Positions 54,110-62,287 of a stretch of 64,000 nucleotides of DNA are shown piece by piece. Made by a program: the position numbers and the translations under genes. Below the pieces are notes generated by a model, which was given only the letters and a program-made list of their open reading frames with translations, did no database searches and was not told where the DNA came from. Location of the stretch: positions 1-64,000 of the forward strand of contig NZ_LRUN01000072.1 in NCBI RefSeq assembly GCF_001679645.1, read 5' to 3'. Positions within the stretch are counted from its first letter, which is position 1. Each line of letters opens with the position of its first letter. The stretch is from Pseudomonas bananamidigenes. Its GTDB lineage: Bacteria > Pseudomonadota > Gammaproteobacteria > Pseudomonadales > Pseudomonadaceae.

Positions 54110-55547
54110 GGCCTTCTCCGATAGACGCGCGGGAAGGCAGATTCTTGAACGCTGTCAGCGCCCGCTCCCGTGAGGTGCTCAGGTTGACGATCGGCGATGG
54201 ATAGTCCGCGACACCGAACAGCCCGCCGGCACTGGCCGGGTCGTGCACTTCTTTTTTGTTCAGTCCGGCCAGTTCGGGTAGCCAGTGCTTGATGAACAGG
54301 CCTTCGCTGTCGAATTTTTCCGACTGGCTGATCGGGTTGAAGATCCGGAAGTAGGGCGCCGCGTCGGTACCGGTCGATGCGCTCCACTGCCAGCCACCAT
54401 TGTTCGCCGCCAGATCGCCGTCGATCAGATGACGCATGAAAAAACGTTCGCCTTCGCGCCAGTCGATCAGCAGGTTTTTGGTCAGAAACATCGCTACGAC
54501 CATCCGCAGGCGATTGTGCATCCAGCCGGTTTCGCGCAATTGGCGCATGGCTGCATCGATGATCGGCACGCCGGTGCGCGCCTCCTGCCAGGCTGCGAGT
54601 TCCTGCGGCGCATCGCGCCAGGCCAGGGCTTCGGTTTCCGGGCGGAACGCGCGATGCCGGGAAACCCTCGGATAACCGACCAGGATGTGTTTGTAGAACT
54701 CGCGCCAAAGGAGTTCGTTGATCCAGGTGACAGCGCCGACCTTGCCGCTCTCGAATTCGCCCTGATTGCTTTGCAGCGCGGCATGCAGGCACTGACGCGG
54801 CGAGATCACGCCTGCCGCGAGATAGGCCGAGAGCTGGCTGGTGCCGGGTTTGGCCGGAAAGTCGCGCTCGCTTTTGTAGTAGTCGATCTGCTCATCGGTG
54901 AAAGTGTCGAGCCGGCGTCGGGCCTCGGCTTCGCCAGCGGGCCACAGATCCTGCAAGGATTGTGGCGGTGCCGGGAAACCCTTGATGGCATCGGGTACCG
55001 AATCACTTTTCAACGTCTGCGGCGCCTGGGCCGACGGCGCTTTTACCAGCGCCGGCATCGAGTGATGCAGGCGTTCGTAACAGACCTTGCGGAACTGGCT
55101 GAACACCTGAAAGTAGCTGCCGGTCTTGGTCAGGACACTGCCGGGCTTGAAAAGCAACTGATCGAAATGGCTTTGAAATGCGATCCCCTCGGCCTGCAGT
55201 GCCTTGGCAACGGCAGCATCGCGGCGGCTTTCATGGACGCCGTATTCCTCATTCACATGAACGGCTTTGACCTGCAACTGCCGGCACAGCTCAAGCAGCA
55301 CTGCCGGCGCCTGATCCCAGCGCGGGGCGCTGCGTATCAGCAGCGGGATGTTCAGTTTGCCGAGGCTCTTGCTCAGTTCCCGCAGGTTGCGCAGCCAGAA
55401 ATCGACCTTGCACGGTGCATCGTCATGTTCCTGCCATTGTTCGGGGCTCAACAGGTAAACGGCCACGGTCGGACCACGCTCGGCGGCGGCCGTCAGGGCG
55501 GTGTTGTCATGTTGGCGCAGATCGCTGCGCAGCCAGATCAATTGCAT
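54102..55547 (-). CDS. phrB: Deoxyribodipyrimidine photolyase
   Basis: Encodes 481 aa that repair cyclobutane pyrimidine dimers using light, with FADH2 and an antenna cofactor. The N-terminal MQLIWLRSDLRQHDNTAL and the C-terminal FAD region (WMHNRLRMVVAMFLTKNLLIDW in part, GGWQWSASTGTDAAPYFRIFNP in part) are clear. ATG 55547 fits the family N-terminus; ATG 55568, overlapping the regulator stop as TAATG, is an alternative that favours coupled translation. Confidence 0.95.
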   Translation of the reverse strand: MQLIWLRSDLRQHDNTALTAAAERGPTVAVYLLSPEQWQEHDDAPCKVDFWLRNLRELSKSLGKLNIPLLIRSAPRWDQAPAVLLELCRQLQVKAVHVNEEYGVHESRRDAAVAKALQAEGIAFQSHFDQLLFKPGSVLTKTGSYFQVFSQFRKVCYERLHHSMPALVKAPSAQAPQTLKSDSVPDAIKGFPAPPQSLQDLWPAGEAEARRRLDTFTDEQIDYYKSERDFPAKPGTSQLSAYLAAGVISPRQCLHAALQSNQGEFESGKVGAVTWINELLWREFYKHILVGYPRVSRHRAFRPETEALAWRDAPQELAAWQEARTGVPIIDAAMRQLRETGWMHNRLRMVVAMFLTKNLLIDWREGERFFMRHLIDGDLAANNGGWQWSASTGTDAAPYFRIFNPISQSEKFDSEGLFIKHWLPELAGLNKKEVHDPASAGGLFGVADYPSPIVNLSTSRERALTAFKNLPSRASIGEGHE

Positions 55548-55567
55548 GGTGTTCTCGACACGACTCA

Positions 55568-56509
55568 TTAAATCAACCCACGCTGAAGGAGCGCCCGATG
55601 GGCCGACAGGGGATCTTCGGCCAGGTGCAGATCAGCGATCTCGGTGGTTCTTGTGGACAACTCGGCGTGGTGGATGCACACCGTGGGTCCGGCAATCATT
55701 TTTGGGCAATCGATGCCGCTCAACAGTTTTGGCAACTGCCCGGGATTCATGGCTTTGCTGGAATACAGCAGGACGCCGCGGGCTTGCAGGTGATCGACGG
55801 TCAGCGCCAGCTCCCCCGCCGGCAACGGCCAGTCGAACACCTGCACCGGGCAATCGGCGCTGCTGATCAGCCAGGCGCAAAGCCACAGGTGTGGCTCGAG
55901 CAACAGATCCGACTGATTGACCAGCAGCAGCGGTGCGCTGCGCAATTGACGATTGTTATGGTAGATGCGTGCGCCGAATTTGCTACGCAGCCAGGAATGA
56001 AAAAACACCCGCTCCATCTGCGCGCCGAACTGGCCTTGCCAGCGCTGTTCGAGATCCGCCAGCAACGGCATCAGCAATTGCTCGCACAGGGTGCGTGGTG
56101 GATACAGCGCCATGGCCTGGTTGATGCTGTCGTCGAGGCTGCGTTCATTCAACCGGGTGACCGCCAGCAGGGCGGCCTGGCGCAAGGGCTGCCATTCATT
56201 TTCCGGCGGCTCATCGATGACCTGAGGAGTGTCGAGCAAAGGTTTGACCTGACTGACCGCCACGCCACGGTTGAGCCAAGTGAGGATGTTCTGGATGCGC
56301 TGTACATGTTCGGCCGAATACAGGCGGTGCCCCTTGGGGGTACGCTGGGGCACGATCAGTCCGTAGCGGCGCTCCCAGGCGCGCAGGGTGATCGCATTGA
56401 CGCCGGTCTGGCGCGCGACTTCGCGGATCGGCAACCAGCCCTCGTCGAGGGCTTTCTTGAAGTCGGCGCCGAGGTCTTCGCGCGCGCTGCTGTCGGGTGT
56501 GTCGTTCAT
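55568..56509 (-). CDS. MerR-family regulator, LitR/CarH-like without B12 motif
   Basis: Encodes 313 aa: a MerR winged helix-turn-helix (LPIREVARQTGVNAITLRAW, RYGLIVPQRTPKGHRLYS) and a C-terminal part like the helical and Rossmann domains of CarH/LitR. The cobalamin-binding E/DxHxxG motif is not present, matching what is called class II LitR in Pseudomonas, where another light sensor is needed. It sits between DUF523/1722 and photolyase and probably controls the cluster through the TGTACA boxes. Start overlaps the upstream stop as TAATG. Confidence 0.87.
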   Translation of the reverse strand: MNDTPDSSAREDLGADFKKALDEGWLPIREVARQTGVNAITLRAWERRYGLIVPQRTPKGHRLYSAEHVQRIQNILTWLNRGVAVSQVKPLLDTPQVIDEPPENEWQPLRQAALLAVTRLNERSLDDSINQAMALYPPRTLCEQLLMPLLADLEQRWQGQFGAQMERVFFHSWLRSKFGARIYHNNRQLRSAPLLLVNQSDLLLEPHLWLCAWLISSADCPVQVFDWPLPAGELALTVDHLQARGVLLYSSKAMNPGQLPKLLSGIDCPKMIAGPTVCIHHAELSTRTTEIADLHLAEDPLSAHRALLQRGLI

Positions 56510-57462
56510 TAAATGGCGTTTCGCAGGCTGAGGTTTTCCGGGTGCGGTTGCAGGTAAACCTGTTGCGCGATGTACGGATCCGGGTGTTGACGAAAGTGAT
56601 GCTTGAGCAGTGTCAGCGGCACCACCAGCGGCACGATGCCGTGGCGGTACTGGCCGATGACGTGCTGCATTTCCTGTTTGTCTTCGGCGCTGATGGCTCG
56701 TTTCAGGTACCCGCTGATGTGCTGCAACACGTTGCTGTGGGTTCGGCGTGTAGCGCAGGTGGAGAGCGCCGTCATCAACTGGCTGAAATAGCGCGGGCCG
56801 ATTTCCACGGGATCGATCTGCCCCATGTTGCCCAGCAGATTGCCCAGCGCCTTGTATTGCACCGGGTTGTGAGCCATCAGCAGGTACTTGTAGCGGGAGT
56901 GGAAATCGGTGAGGGCGCGGCGGCTCAAGCCTTGCCGGAGCACGTGTTGCCAGTCGCTGTAGGCGAACACCCGGGTGATGAAATTTTCCCGCAGGACCGG
57001 ATCGTTCAGGCGCCCGGCTTCTTCCACGGGAAGGTCCGGATGCCGGTCACAGAATGCCCGGGCGTAGATCCCGCGTCCGCTGCCGATCGGTGAACCGTTG
57101 GGATGGTAGACCTTGACCCTTTCAAGTCCGCAGGATGGCGATTGCTGCATGAAAATGTAGCCGCAGATGTCATTGAGCTCATCGGCCATTTTCTCGCCGT
57201 AGACGGCCAGCTCATCGGTGACGTCGGTCTGGTGATGGACAGTGCCCAGCGCCCGGGGTTGATCAGGGTCACCCACCAGACGAATCGGTTCGCGGGGAAT
57301 GCCCAGACCGATCGCGACTTCCGGACACACCGGGACGAAATCGAAATATTCAGTGAGTGTGTGGGTGCACAGGCGCGATTCCTTGTGTCCGCCGTTGTAG
57401 CGCACTTCGGCCCCCATCAGGCAGGCGCTGATGGCGATTTTCGGTGGAGAAGCATCGGACAT
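56509..57462 (-). CDS. DUF523 and DUF1722 (YbgA) fusion protein
   Basis: Encodes 317 aa. The N-terminal DUF523 domain has cysteines in SACLMG, PVCPE and QSPSCG, resembling the TudS thiouracil desulfidase family that holds an iron-sulfur cluster. The C-terminal DUF1722 (YbgA) domain starts near residue 180 (FHSRYKYLLMAHNP). YbgA is next to photolyase in E. coli too. First gene of the nine-gene minus-strand operon. Confidence 0.9.
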   Translation of the reverse strand: MSDASPPKIAISACLMGAEVRYNGGHKESRLCTHTLTEYFDFVPVCPEVAIGLGIPREPIRLVGDPDQPRALGTVHHQTDVTDELAVYGEKMADELNDICGYIFMQQSPSCGLERVKVYHPNGSPIGSGRGIYARAFCDRHPDLPVEEAGRLNDPVLRENFITRVFAYSDWQHVLRQGLSRRALTDFHSRYKYLLMAHNPVQYKALGNLLGNMGQIDPVEIGPRYFSQLMTALSTCATRRTHSNVLQHISGYLKRAISAEDKQEMQHVIGQYRHGIVPLVVPLTLLKHHFRQHPDPYIAQQVYLQPHPENLSLRNAI

Positions 57463-57484
57463 GAAGGCACCTCGAATCTAAATT

Positions 57485-57508
57485 TGTACAGAGGACCATT
57501 TCTGTACA
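57485..57508 (-). promoter_or_regulatory. TGTACA operator pair II (leader side)
   Basis: TGTACA at 57485-57490 and 57503-57508 start 18 bases apart. The pair lies downstream of the -10 box, inside the expected mRNA leader of the DUF523/LitR operon. Confidence 0.65.
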
Positions 57509-57518
57509 ACTCTTCTTC

Positions 57519-57546
57519 AGCATAGATTCGTGGGTGTACAAGTCAA
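57519..57546 (-). promoter_or_regulatory. Sigma70-like promoter of the LitR-photolyase operon
   Basis: On the minus strand TTGACT (57546-57541) and TATGCT (57524-57519) are separated by 16 bases. A TGTACA box directly abuts the -35 hexamer on the spacer side, as expected for repressor-controlled CarH-type promoters. Confidence 0.65.
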
Positions 57547-57558
57547 ATTATTTGTACA
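57535..57558 (-). promoter_or_regulatory. TGTACA operator pair I (over the -35 box)
   Basis: TGTACA at 57535-57540 and 57553-57558 start 18 bases apart and flank the -35 hexamer TTGACT. The same period occurs in the second pair at 57485. Likely sites for the LitR-like regulator; inferred from position and repetition. Confidence 0.7.
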
Positions 57559-57572
57559 AGAAAATATCGAAA

Positions 57573-57788
57573 TTATCGCCAGCCCATTCTCCAGCGGCTG
57601 TCATCCTGCAGGGCATGCCAGTCCATCTGTTCGCAGCGCCGAGTCAGCACGGCCTGCAACTCGACTTCCTGCACCACGCCGTCTTCGTCGCGATGCAGCT
57701 CGGTCACCAGAAAATGTTTCTCGCGGTTTTGCGGGAGGGCTGCTGTCCATTTCGACAGCAGCAAATTGCTCGGATTGATGCGGTTCAT
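57573..57788 (-). CDS. Trp-rich small protein, TIGR02450 family
   Basis: Encodes 71 aa (MNRINPSNLLLSKWTAALPQ onward), ending RWRMGWR, a family of about 70 residues found next to photolyase or cryptochrome genes and in cyanobacteria. Function unknown. ATG 57788 overlaps the stop of the FAD protein by 4 bases; the longer frame to 57863 is inside that gene. Confidence 0.85.
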   Translation of the reverse strand: MNRINPSNLLLSKWTAALPQNREKHFLVTELHRDEDGVVQEVELQAVLTRRCEQMDWHALQDDSRWRMGWR

Positions 57789-58771
57789 TGCAGGTGTTCG
57801 TGCAGGCGACGTGCAGCTTCCTGGCCGCTGAGCCAGGCCCCTTCGACCCTTCCTGACAGGCACCAGTCACCACAGGCATAAAGTCCAAGATCGGCATCCG
57901 CCAGCGTGCCCCATTCATGGCTGGTGGCCGGGCGGGCATAGAGCCAGCGGTGAGCCAGGCTGAAGGTCGGTGCCGGCATCGCGCTGTGCAGCAACTCGGC
58001 GAAGGCGCCGTGCAAGTGCTCGATCACCGCTTCCCTGGACAGGTCGATGTGCTGGCGGCTCCAGGCACTGCTGGCATGCAGGACCCAGGTGTCGAGGGTG
58101 TTGTCGCGTCCCGGCTTGCTGCGATTGCGGGCCAGCCAGTCGAGAGGACTGTCCTGTACGAAACAGCCTTCGATGGGCGTATCCAGCGGCGTGTCGAAGG
58201 CGAGGGCGACAGCCCAGGTCGGGTCCATCTTCACACCGGCGGCGGCTCCGGCGAGTTTCGGCGCAGCGGCCAGCAGCGCGGTGGCCTGCGGGGCCGGGGT
58301 GGCGATCACCACGTGGCTGAACGGCCCGTGGGTGAAACCTTCTGCGTCTTGCAAATGCCAGTGCTCTTCACCGCGATAGACCTCGGTGATCCGGCAGGCG
58401 AAGTGCACCTCCAGGCCGTCGAGCAGGCCGCGGGTGATGGCGCTCATGCGTGGTGTACCGACCCAGCGGGTCTGTTCGTCCGGTGACAGGTTCAGTTGTC
58501 CGCCATGAAAGGTATAGAGCTGCGGTGTCCACTCGGCAACCCAGCCGTTACCTTGCCAGCGCTGAACCTCGGTCACGAAGCGCCGGTCGCGGGCGGTGAA
58601 ATACTGAGCGCCCATGTCCAGCGAGCCGGCATCGCTGCGCTTGCTCGACATGCGCCCGCCGCTGCCGCGGCTTTTATCGAACAACTGGACGGAGTGCCCG
58701 GCCTCTGTGAGGGCCTGGGCGGCGGAGAGTCCGGCGATGCCGGTACCGATGATTGCGATGGGTACAGTCAT
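57785..58771 (-). CDS. FAD-dependent oxidoreductase, renalase-like
   Basis: Encodes 328 aa. The N-terminal dinucleotide motif PIAIIGTGIAGLSAAQAL, the following LFDKSRGSGGRMSSKR and the C-terminal ACGDWCLSGRVEGAWLSGQ fit the renalase/amine-oxidase-like flavoproteins. ATG 58771 is chosen since the frame to 58825 crosses the TGTACA sites. In an operon with the Trp-rich protein, preceding the LitR operon on the same strand. Confidence 0.87.
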   Translation of the reverse strand: MTVPIAIIGTGIAGLSAAQALTEAGHSVQLFDKSRGSGGRMSSKRSDAGSLDMGAQYFTARDRRFVTEVQRWQGNGWVAEWTPQLYTFHGGQLNLSPDEQTRWVGTPRMSAITRGLLDGLEVHFACRITEVYRGEEHWHLQDAEGFTHGPFSHVVIATPAPQATALLAAAPKLAGAAAGVKMDPTWAVALAFDTPLDTPIEGCFVQDSPLDWLARNRSKPGRDNTLDTWVLHASSAWSRQHIDLSREAVIEHLHGAFAELLHSAMPAPTFSLAHRWLYARPATSHEWGTLADADLGLYACGDWCLSGRVEGAWLSGQEAARRLHEHLQ

Positions 58772-58791
58772 AGGGGCCTCGTTTACCTTTC

Positions 58792-58842
58792 TGTACAGAC
58801 TACGCCGTGGATGAAACCTGTACAATTATGTTTTTTGGTATA
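58792..58842 (-). promoter_or_regulatory. TGTACA sites upstream of the FAD oxidoreductase gene
   Basis: TGTACA occurs at 58792-58797 and 58819-58824. A degenerate copy GGTATA at 58837-58842 lies 18 bases from the second box, the same period as in the LitR operon. The promoter hexamers could not be placed with confidence. Confidence 0.5.
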
Positions 58843-58873
58843 ACTTCCAGCGTTTTGGTTCTGACAGCTTGGC

Positions 58874-58890
58874 CTATTGTTAAACAATAG
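58874..58890. promoter_or_regulatory. Perfect palindrome in the divergent region
   Basis: CTATTGTTAAACAATAG is an 8-bp inverted repeat with a single central base, 78 bases before the TIGR01777 start and about 100 bases upstream of the FAD gene start. A regulator site is likely; the factor is unknown. Confidence 0.45.
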
Positions 58891-58968
58891 AACCTGCCTG
58901 ATAGAAAAGATCCCTGCCTATAAAAATAGACTAGTGATCGAAGTAAAACGCCACGTGAGGAAGACGTC

Positions 58969-59871
58969 ATGCACATATTGCTGACCGGCGGTACTGGATT
59001 GATCGGCCGCCAGCTCTGTCGGTACTGGTCGGGTCAAGGCCACCGGTTGACCGTGTGGAGCCGGCGTGCGGAAAAGGTCGCGACCCTCTGCGGCGCTCAA
59101 GTGCGTGGCATTGCGCGTCTGGAAGAGCTTGGCGACGAAGCGGTGGACGTGATCGTCAACCTCGCCGGTGCACCGATTGCCGACCGGCCATGGACTCACA
59201 GGCGCAAGGCGTTGCTGTGGAGCAGCCGGATCACCCTCACCGAGACGCTGCTGACGTGGCTGGAAAATCGCGGGCAGAAACCGTCGCTGCTGATTTCGGG
59301 GTCGGCAGTGGGTTGGTACGGTGACGGTGGCGAGCGCGAATTGACCGAAGAGTCGCCGCCGGTGATCGACGATTTCGCCAGTCAGTTGTGCATCGCCTGG
59401 GAGGAAACCGCACAGCGCGCCGAAGCCATGGACATTCGCGTGGTGCTGGTACGGACCGGGTTGGTGCTGTCGGTCGAGGGCGGCTTTTTGTCGCGCCTGT
59501 TGCTGCCGTTCAAGCTCGGGCTGGGCGGGCCTTTGGGCAATGGTCGGCAGTGGATGCCGTGGATTCATATCGACGATCAAATCGCCCTGATTGATTTTCT
59601 TCTGCACCGCGATCAGGCGAGTGGTCCTTATAATGCGTGCGCGCCGAAACCTGTGCGCAATCGCGAATTTGCCAGAACGCTGGGCAGCGTGCTGCACCGC
59701 CCGGCGTTCATGCCGATGCCGGCCCTGGCCTTGAAGATCGGGCTCGGCGAAATGTCGTTGTTATTGCTGGGTGGTCAGCGGGCCACGCCGGCACGCTTGC
59801 TGGAAGCCGGATTCAGTTTCCGGTTCACGGATTTACGCGCGGCCCTGGACGATCTTTCCGGCCGCCTCTGA
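58969..59871 (+). CDS. TIGR01777 family epimerase/SDR39U1-like protein
   Basis: Encodes 300 aa, an extended short-chain dehydrogenase fold. The N-terminal nucleotide loop MHILLTGGTGLIGRQL and the C-terminal DUF1731 region (GGQRATPARLLEAGFSF) are diagnostic. The reaction is unknown. It starts the plus-strand pair with hemH (13-base gap) and is divergent from the FAD gene. Confidence 0.9.
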   Translation: MHILLTGGTGLIGRQLCRYWSGQGHRLTVWSRRAEKVATLCGAQVRGIARLEELGDEAVDVIVNLAGAPIADRPWTHRRKALLWSSRITLTETLLTWLENRGQKPSLLISGSAVGWYGDGGERELTEESPPVIDDFASQLCIAWEETAQRAEAMDIRVVLVRTGLVLSVEGGFLSRLLLPFKLGLGGPLGNGRQWMPWIHIDDQIALIDFLLHRDQASGPYNACAPKPVRNREFARTLGSVLHRPAFMPMPALALKIGLGEMSLLLLGGQRATPARLLEAGFSFRFTDLRAALDDLSGRL

Positions 59872-59884
59872 AATAGGATGTTGC

Positions 59885-60910
59885 ATGACCGATCACGCCT
59901 TGCTTCTGGTCAACCTGGGTTCGCCGGCTTCCACTTCAGTGGCCGACGTGCGCAGCTACCTCAATCAATTTCTGATGGACCCGTACGTGATCGATCTGCC
60001 CTGGCCGGTGCGGCGTCTGCTGGTGTCGCTGATCCTGATCAAGCGCCCCGAGCAGTCGGCCCACGCCTATGCGTCGATCTGGTGGGATGAGGGGTCGCCG
60101 CTGGTGGTGCTCAGCCGTCGCCTGCAACAGCAGATGAAGGCGCAGTGGTCCCACGGCCCGGTGGAACTGGCCATGCGTTACGGCGAGCCGTCCATCGAGA
60201 CGGGCCTGCTGAAGCTGGTGGCGGCGGGACACAAACGCATTACCCTCGCGCCGCTTTATCCACAGTTCGCCGACAGCACCACCACCACCGTGATTGAAGA
60301 AGCCAGGCGCGTGGTGCGCGAGAAAAAACTCGATGTGCAACTGTCGGTGTTGCAGCCGTTCTACGATCAACCGGAATACCTCGATGCGCTGGTGGCGAGT
60401 GCCCGACCGCACCTGCAGCAGGATTACGATCACCTGCTGCTCAGTTTTCATGGATTGCCGGAGCGGCACCTGACCAAGCTCGATCCGAAGGGCAATCATT
60501 GCTTGAAGGATGACAATTGCTGCAAGAACGCCTCGGCTGCCGTATTGGCCACCTGTTATCGCGCGCAATGCCTGCGCACGGCGGCCTTGTTCGCTGAACG
60601 AATGGGGCTGCCGGACGGCAAATGGTCGGTATCGTTTCAGTCGCGGCTGGGCCGGGCGAAGTGGATCGAACCCTACACAGAGGCAAGACTCGACGAACTG
60701 GCCAAAAGCGGCGTGAAGAAGATTCTGGTGATGTGCCCGGCGTTTGTCGCCGATTGCATCGAGACCCTGGAAGAGATCGGCGATCGCGGCAAGGAACAGT
60801 TCCGCGAAGCGGGAGGAGAGGAGTTGGTGCTGGTGCCGTGCCTGAACGATGACCCGCAATGGGCGAAGGCGTTGGCAACGCTTTGTGAAAGGGCGCCACT
60901 GGCCCTGTGA
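59885..60910 (+). CDS. hemH: Ferrochelatase
   Basis: Encodes 341 aa that insert iron into protoporphyrin IX, the last step of haem synthesis. The core LLSFHGLPERHL with the catalytic His, LVNLGSP at the N-terminus and VSFQSRLGRAKWIEPYT are intact. ATG 59885 is chosen; the frame from 59771 lies in the upstream gene. Protoporphyrin is a photosensitiser, so its position next to a light cluster is suggestive only. Confidence 0.97.
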   Translation: MTDHALLLVNLGSPASTSVADVRSYLNQFLMDPYVIDLPWPVRRLLVSLILIKRPEQSAHAYASIWWDEGSPLVVLSRRLQQQMKAQWSHGPVELAMRYGEPSIETGLLKLVAAGHKRITLAPLYPQFADSTTTTVIEEARRVVREKKLDVQLSVLQPFYDQPEYLDALVASARPHLQQDYDHLLLSFHGLPERHLTKLDPKGNHCLKDDNCCKNASAAVLATCYRAQCLRTAALFAERMGLPDGKWSVSFQSRLGRAKWIEPYTEARLDELAKSGVKKILVMCPAFVADCIETLEEIGDRGKEQFREAGGEELVLVPCLNDDPQWAKALATLCERAPLAL

Positions 60911-60911
60911 T

Positions 60912-60986
60912 GATCGTTCCCACGCTCTGCGTCACTGGACGCGGAGCGTCCCCAGAGGCATTCCCACGCAGAGCGTGGGAACGATC
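60912..60986. repeat. Inverted extragenic repeat (GATCGTTCCCACGC family)
   Basis: A 21-base sequence beginning GATCGTTCCCACGCTCTGCG (60912-60932) recurs exactly in inverted orientation at 60966-60986, with a GC-rich middle. This repeat family is common between genes in P. fluorescens-group genomes. It starts two bases after the hemH stop and separates it from uraA. Confidence 0.85.
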
Positions 60987-61010
60987 AAGCAACAAACAAC
61001 AGGAGCCTGG

Positions 61011-62285
61011 TTAGATCAGCGGCTCATCCGCCTTCTTGTGTTTCCAGCTGTCGTTGCCCGGCAGGATCAGGTTCAGCGCAATCGCCACCACCGCGCACAG
61101 CGCGATGCCTTTGAGGCCGAAGTCGTCCGGGCCATTGCCGGTACCGATCAGCACACCACCGATGCCGAACACCAGGGTCACCGAAACGATCACCAGATTG
61201 CGCGCCTCGCCCAGATCGATCTTGTGGCGGATCAGGGTGTTCATCCCCACCGCCGCGATCGAACCGAACAGCAGGCACAGAATCCCGCCCATCACCGGCA
61301 CCGGAATGCTTTGCAGCAGGGCGCCGAACTTGCCGATGAACGCCAGGGCGATGGCGAAGATCGCCGCCCAGGTCATGATCTTCGGGTTGTAGTTCTTGGT
61401 CAGCATCACTGCGCCAGTCACTTCGGCGTAGGTGGTGTTGGGCGGACCGCCGAACAGGCCGGCTGCCGTGGTGGCGATGCCGTCCCCCAGCAGGGTGCGG
61501 TGCAGGCCCGGCTTCTTCAGGTAGTCGCGACCGGTCACGCTGCCGACCGCAATCACGCCGCCGATGTGTTCGATGGCCGGCGCCAGCGCCACCGGGACGA
61601 TGAACAGGATCGCCTGCCAGTTGAACTCCGGAGCGGTGAAGTTCGGCAGGGCGAACCACGGTGCCGCGGCAATCTTCGCGGTATCGACCACGCCAAAGTA
61701 GAAGGACAGGGCAAAGCCCACCAGCACGCCGGAGATGATCGGCACCAGACGGAAGATCCCCTTGCCGAATACCGCCACGATCAACGTGGTCAGCAGCGCC
61801 GGCATCGAGATCATCATCGCGGTCTGGTAATGAATCAGTTCCGAGCCGTCACCGGCCTTGCCCATCGCCATGTTCGCGGCAATCGGCGCCATGGCCAGGC
61901 CGATGGAAATGATCACGGGGCCGATCACGACCGGCGGCAGCAGGCGGTCGATGAACCCGGTGCCTTTGATTTTCACGGCCAGGCCGAGGAAGGTGTAGAC
62001 GAAACCGGCTGCCATCACGCCGCCCATGGTCGCGGCGAGGCCGAACTGGCCCTTGGCGAGAATGATCGGGGTGATGAAGGCAAAGCTCGACGCCAGAAAC
62101 ACCGGCACCTGCCGCCCGGTGACAATCTGGAACAGGATCGTGCCCAGACCTGCGGTGAACAGCGCCACGTTCGGGTCCAGGCCGGTGATCAGCGGCATCA
62201 GCACCAGAGCGCCGAACGCCACGAACAGCATCTGCGCGCCCGACAGCACCGTGCGCCAGAGCGGATCGTTGAACTCATCCTGCAT
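61011..62285 (-). CDS. uraA: Uracil-xanthine permease UraA
   Basis: Encodes 424 aa, a 14-helix NCS2-family symporter for uracil. Motifs such as GGPPNTTYAEVTGAV and VMGGILCLLFGSIAAVG are visible. It begins two bases after upp, forming a uracil uptake and salvage operon. Confidence 0.94.
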   Translation of the reverse strand: MQDEFNDPLWRTVLSGAQMLFVAFGALVLMPLITGLDPNVALFTAGLGTILFQIVTGRQVPVFLASSFAFITPIILAKGQFGLAATMGGVMAAGFVYTFLGLAVKIKGTGFIDRLLPPVVIGPVIISIGLAMAPIAANMAMGKAGDGSELIHYQTAMMISMPALLTTLIVAVFGKGIFRLVPIISGVLVGFALSFYFGVVDTAKIAAAPWFALPNFTAPEFNWQAILFIVPVALAPAIEHIGGVIAVGSVTGRDYLKKPGLHRTLLGDGIATTAAGLFGGPPNTTYAEVTGAVMLTKNYNPKIMTWAAIFAIALAFIGKFGALLQSIPVPVMGGILCLLFGSIAAVGMNTLIRHKIDLGEARNLVIVSVTLVFGIGGVLIGTGNGPDDFGLKGIALCAVVAIALNLILPGNDSWKHKKADEPLI

Positions 62286-62287
62286 GG

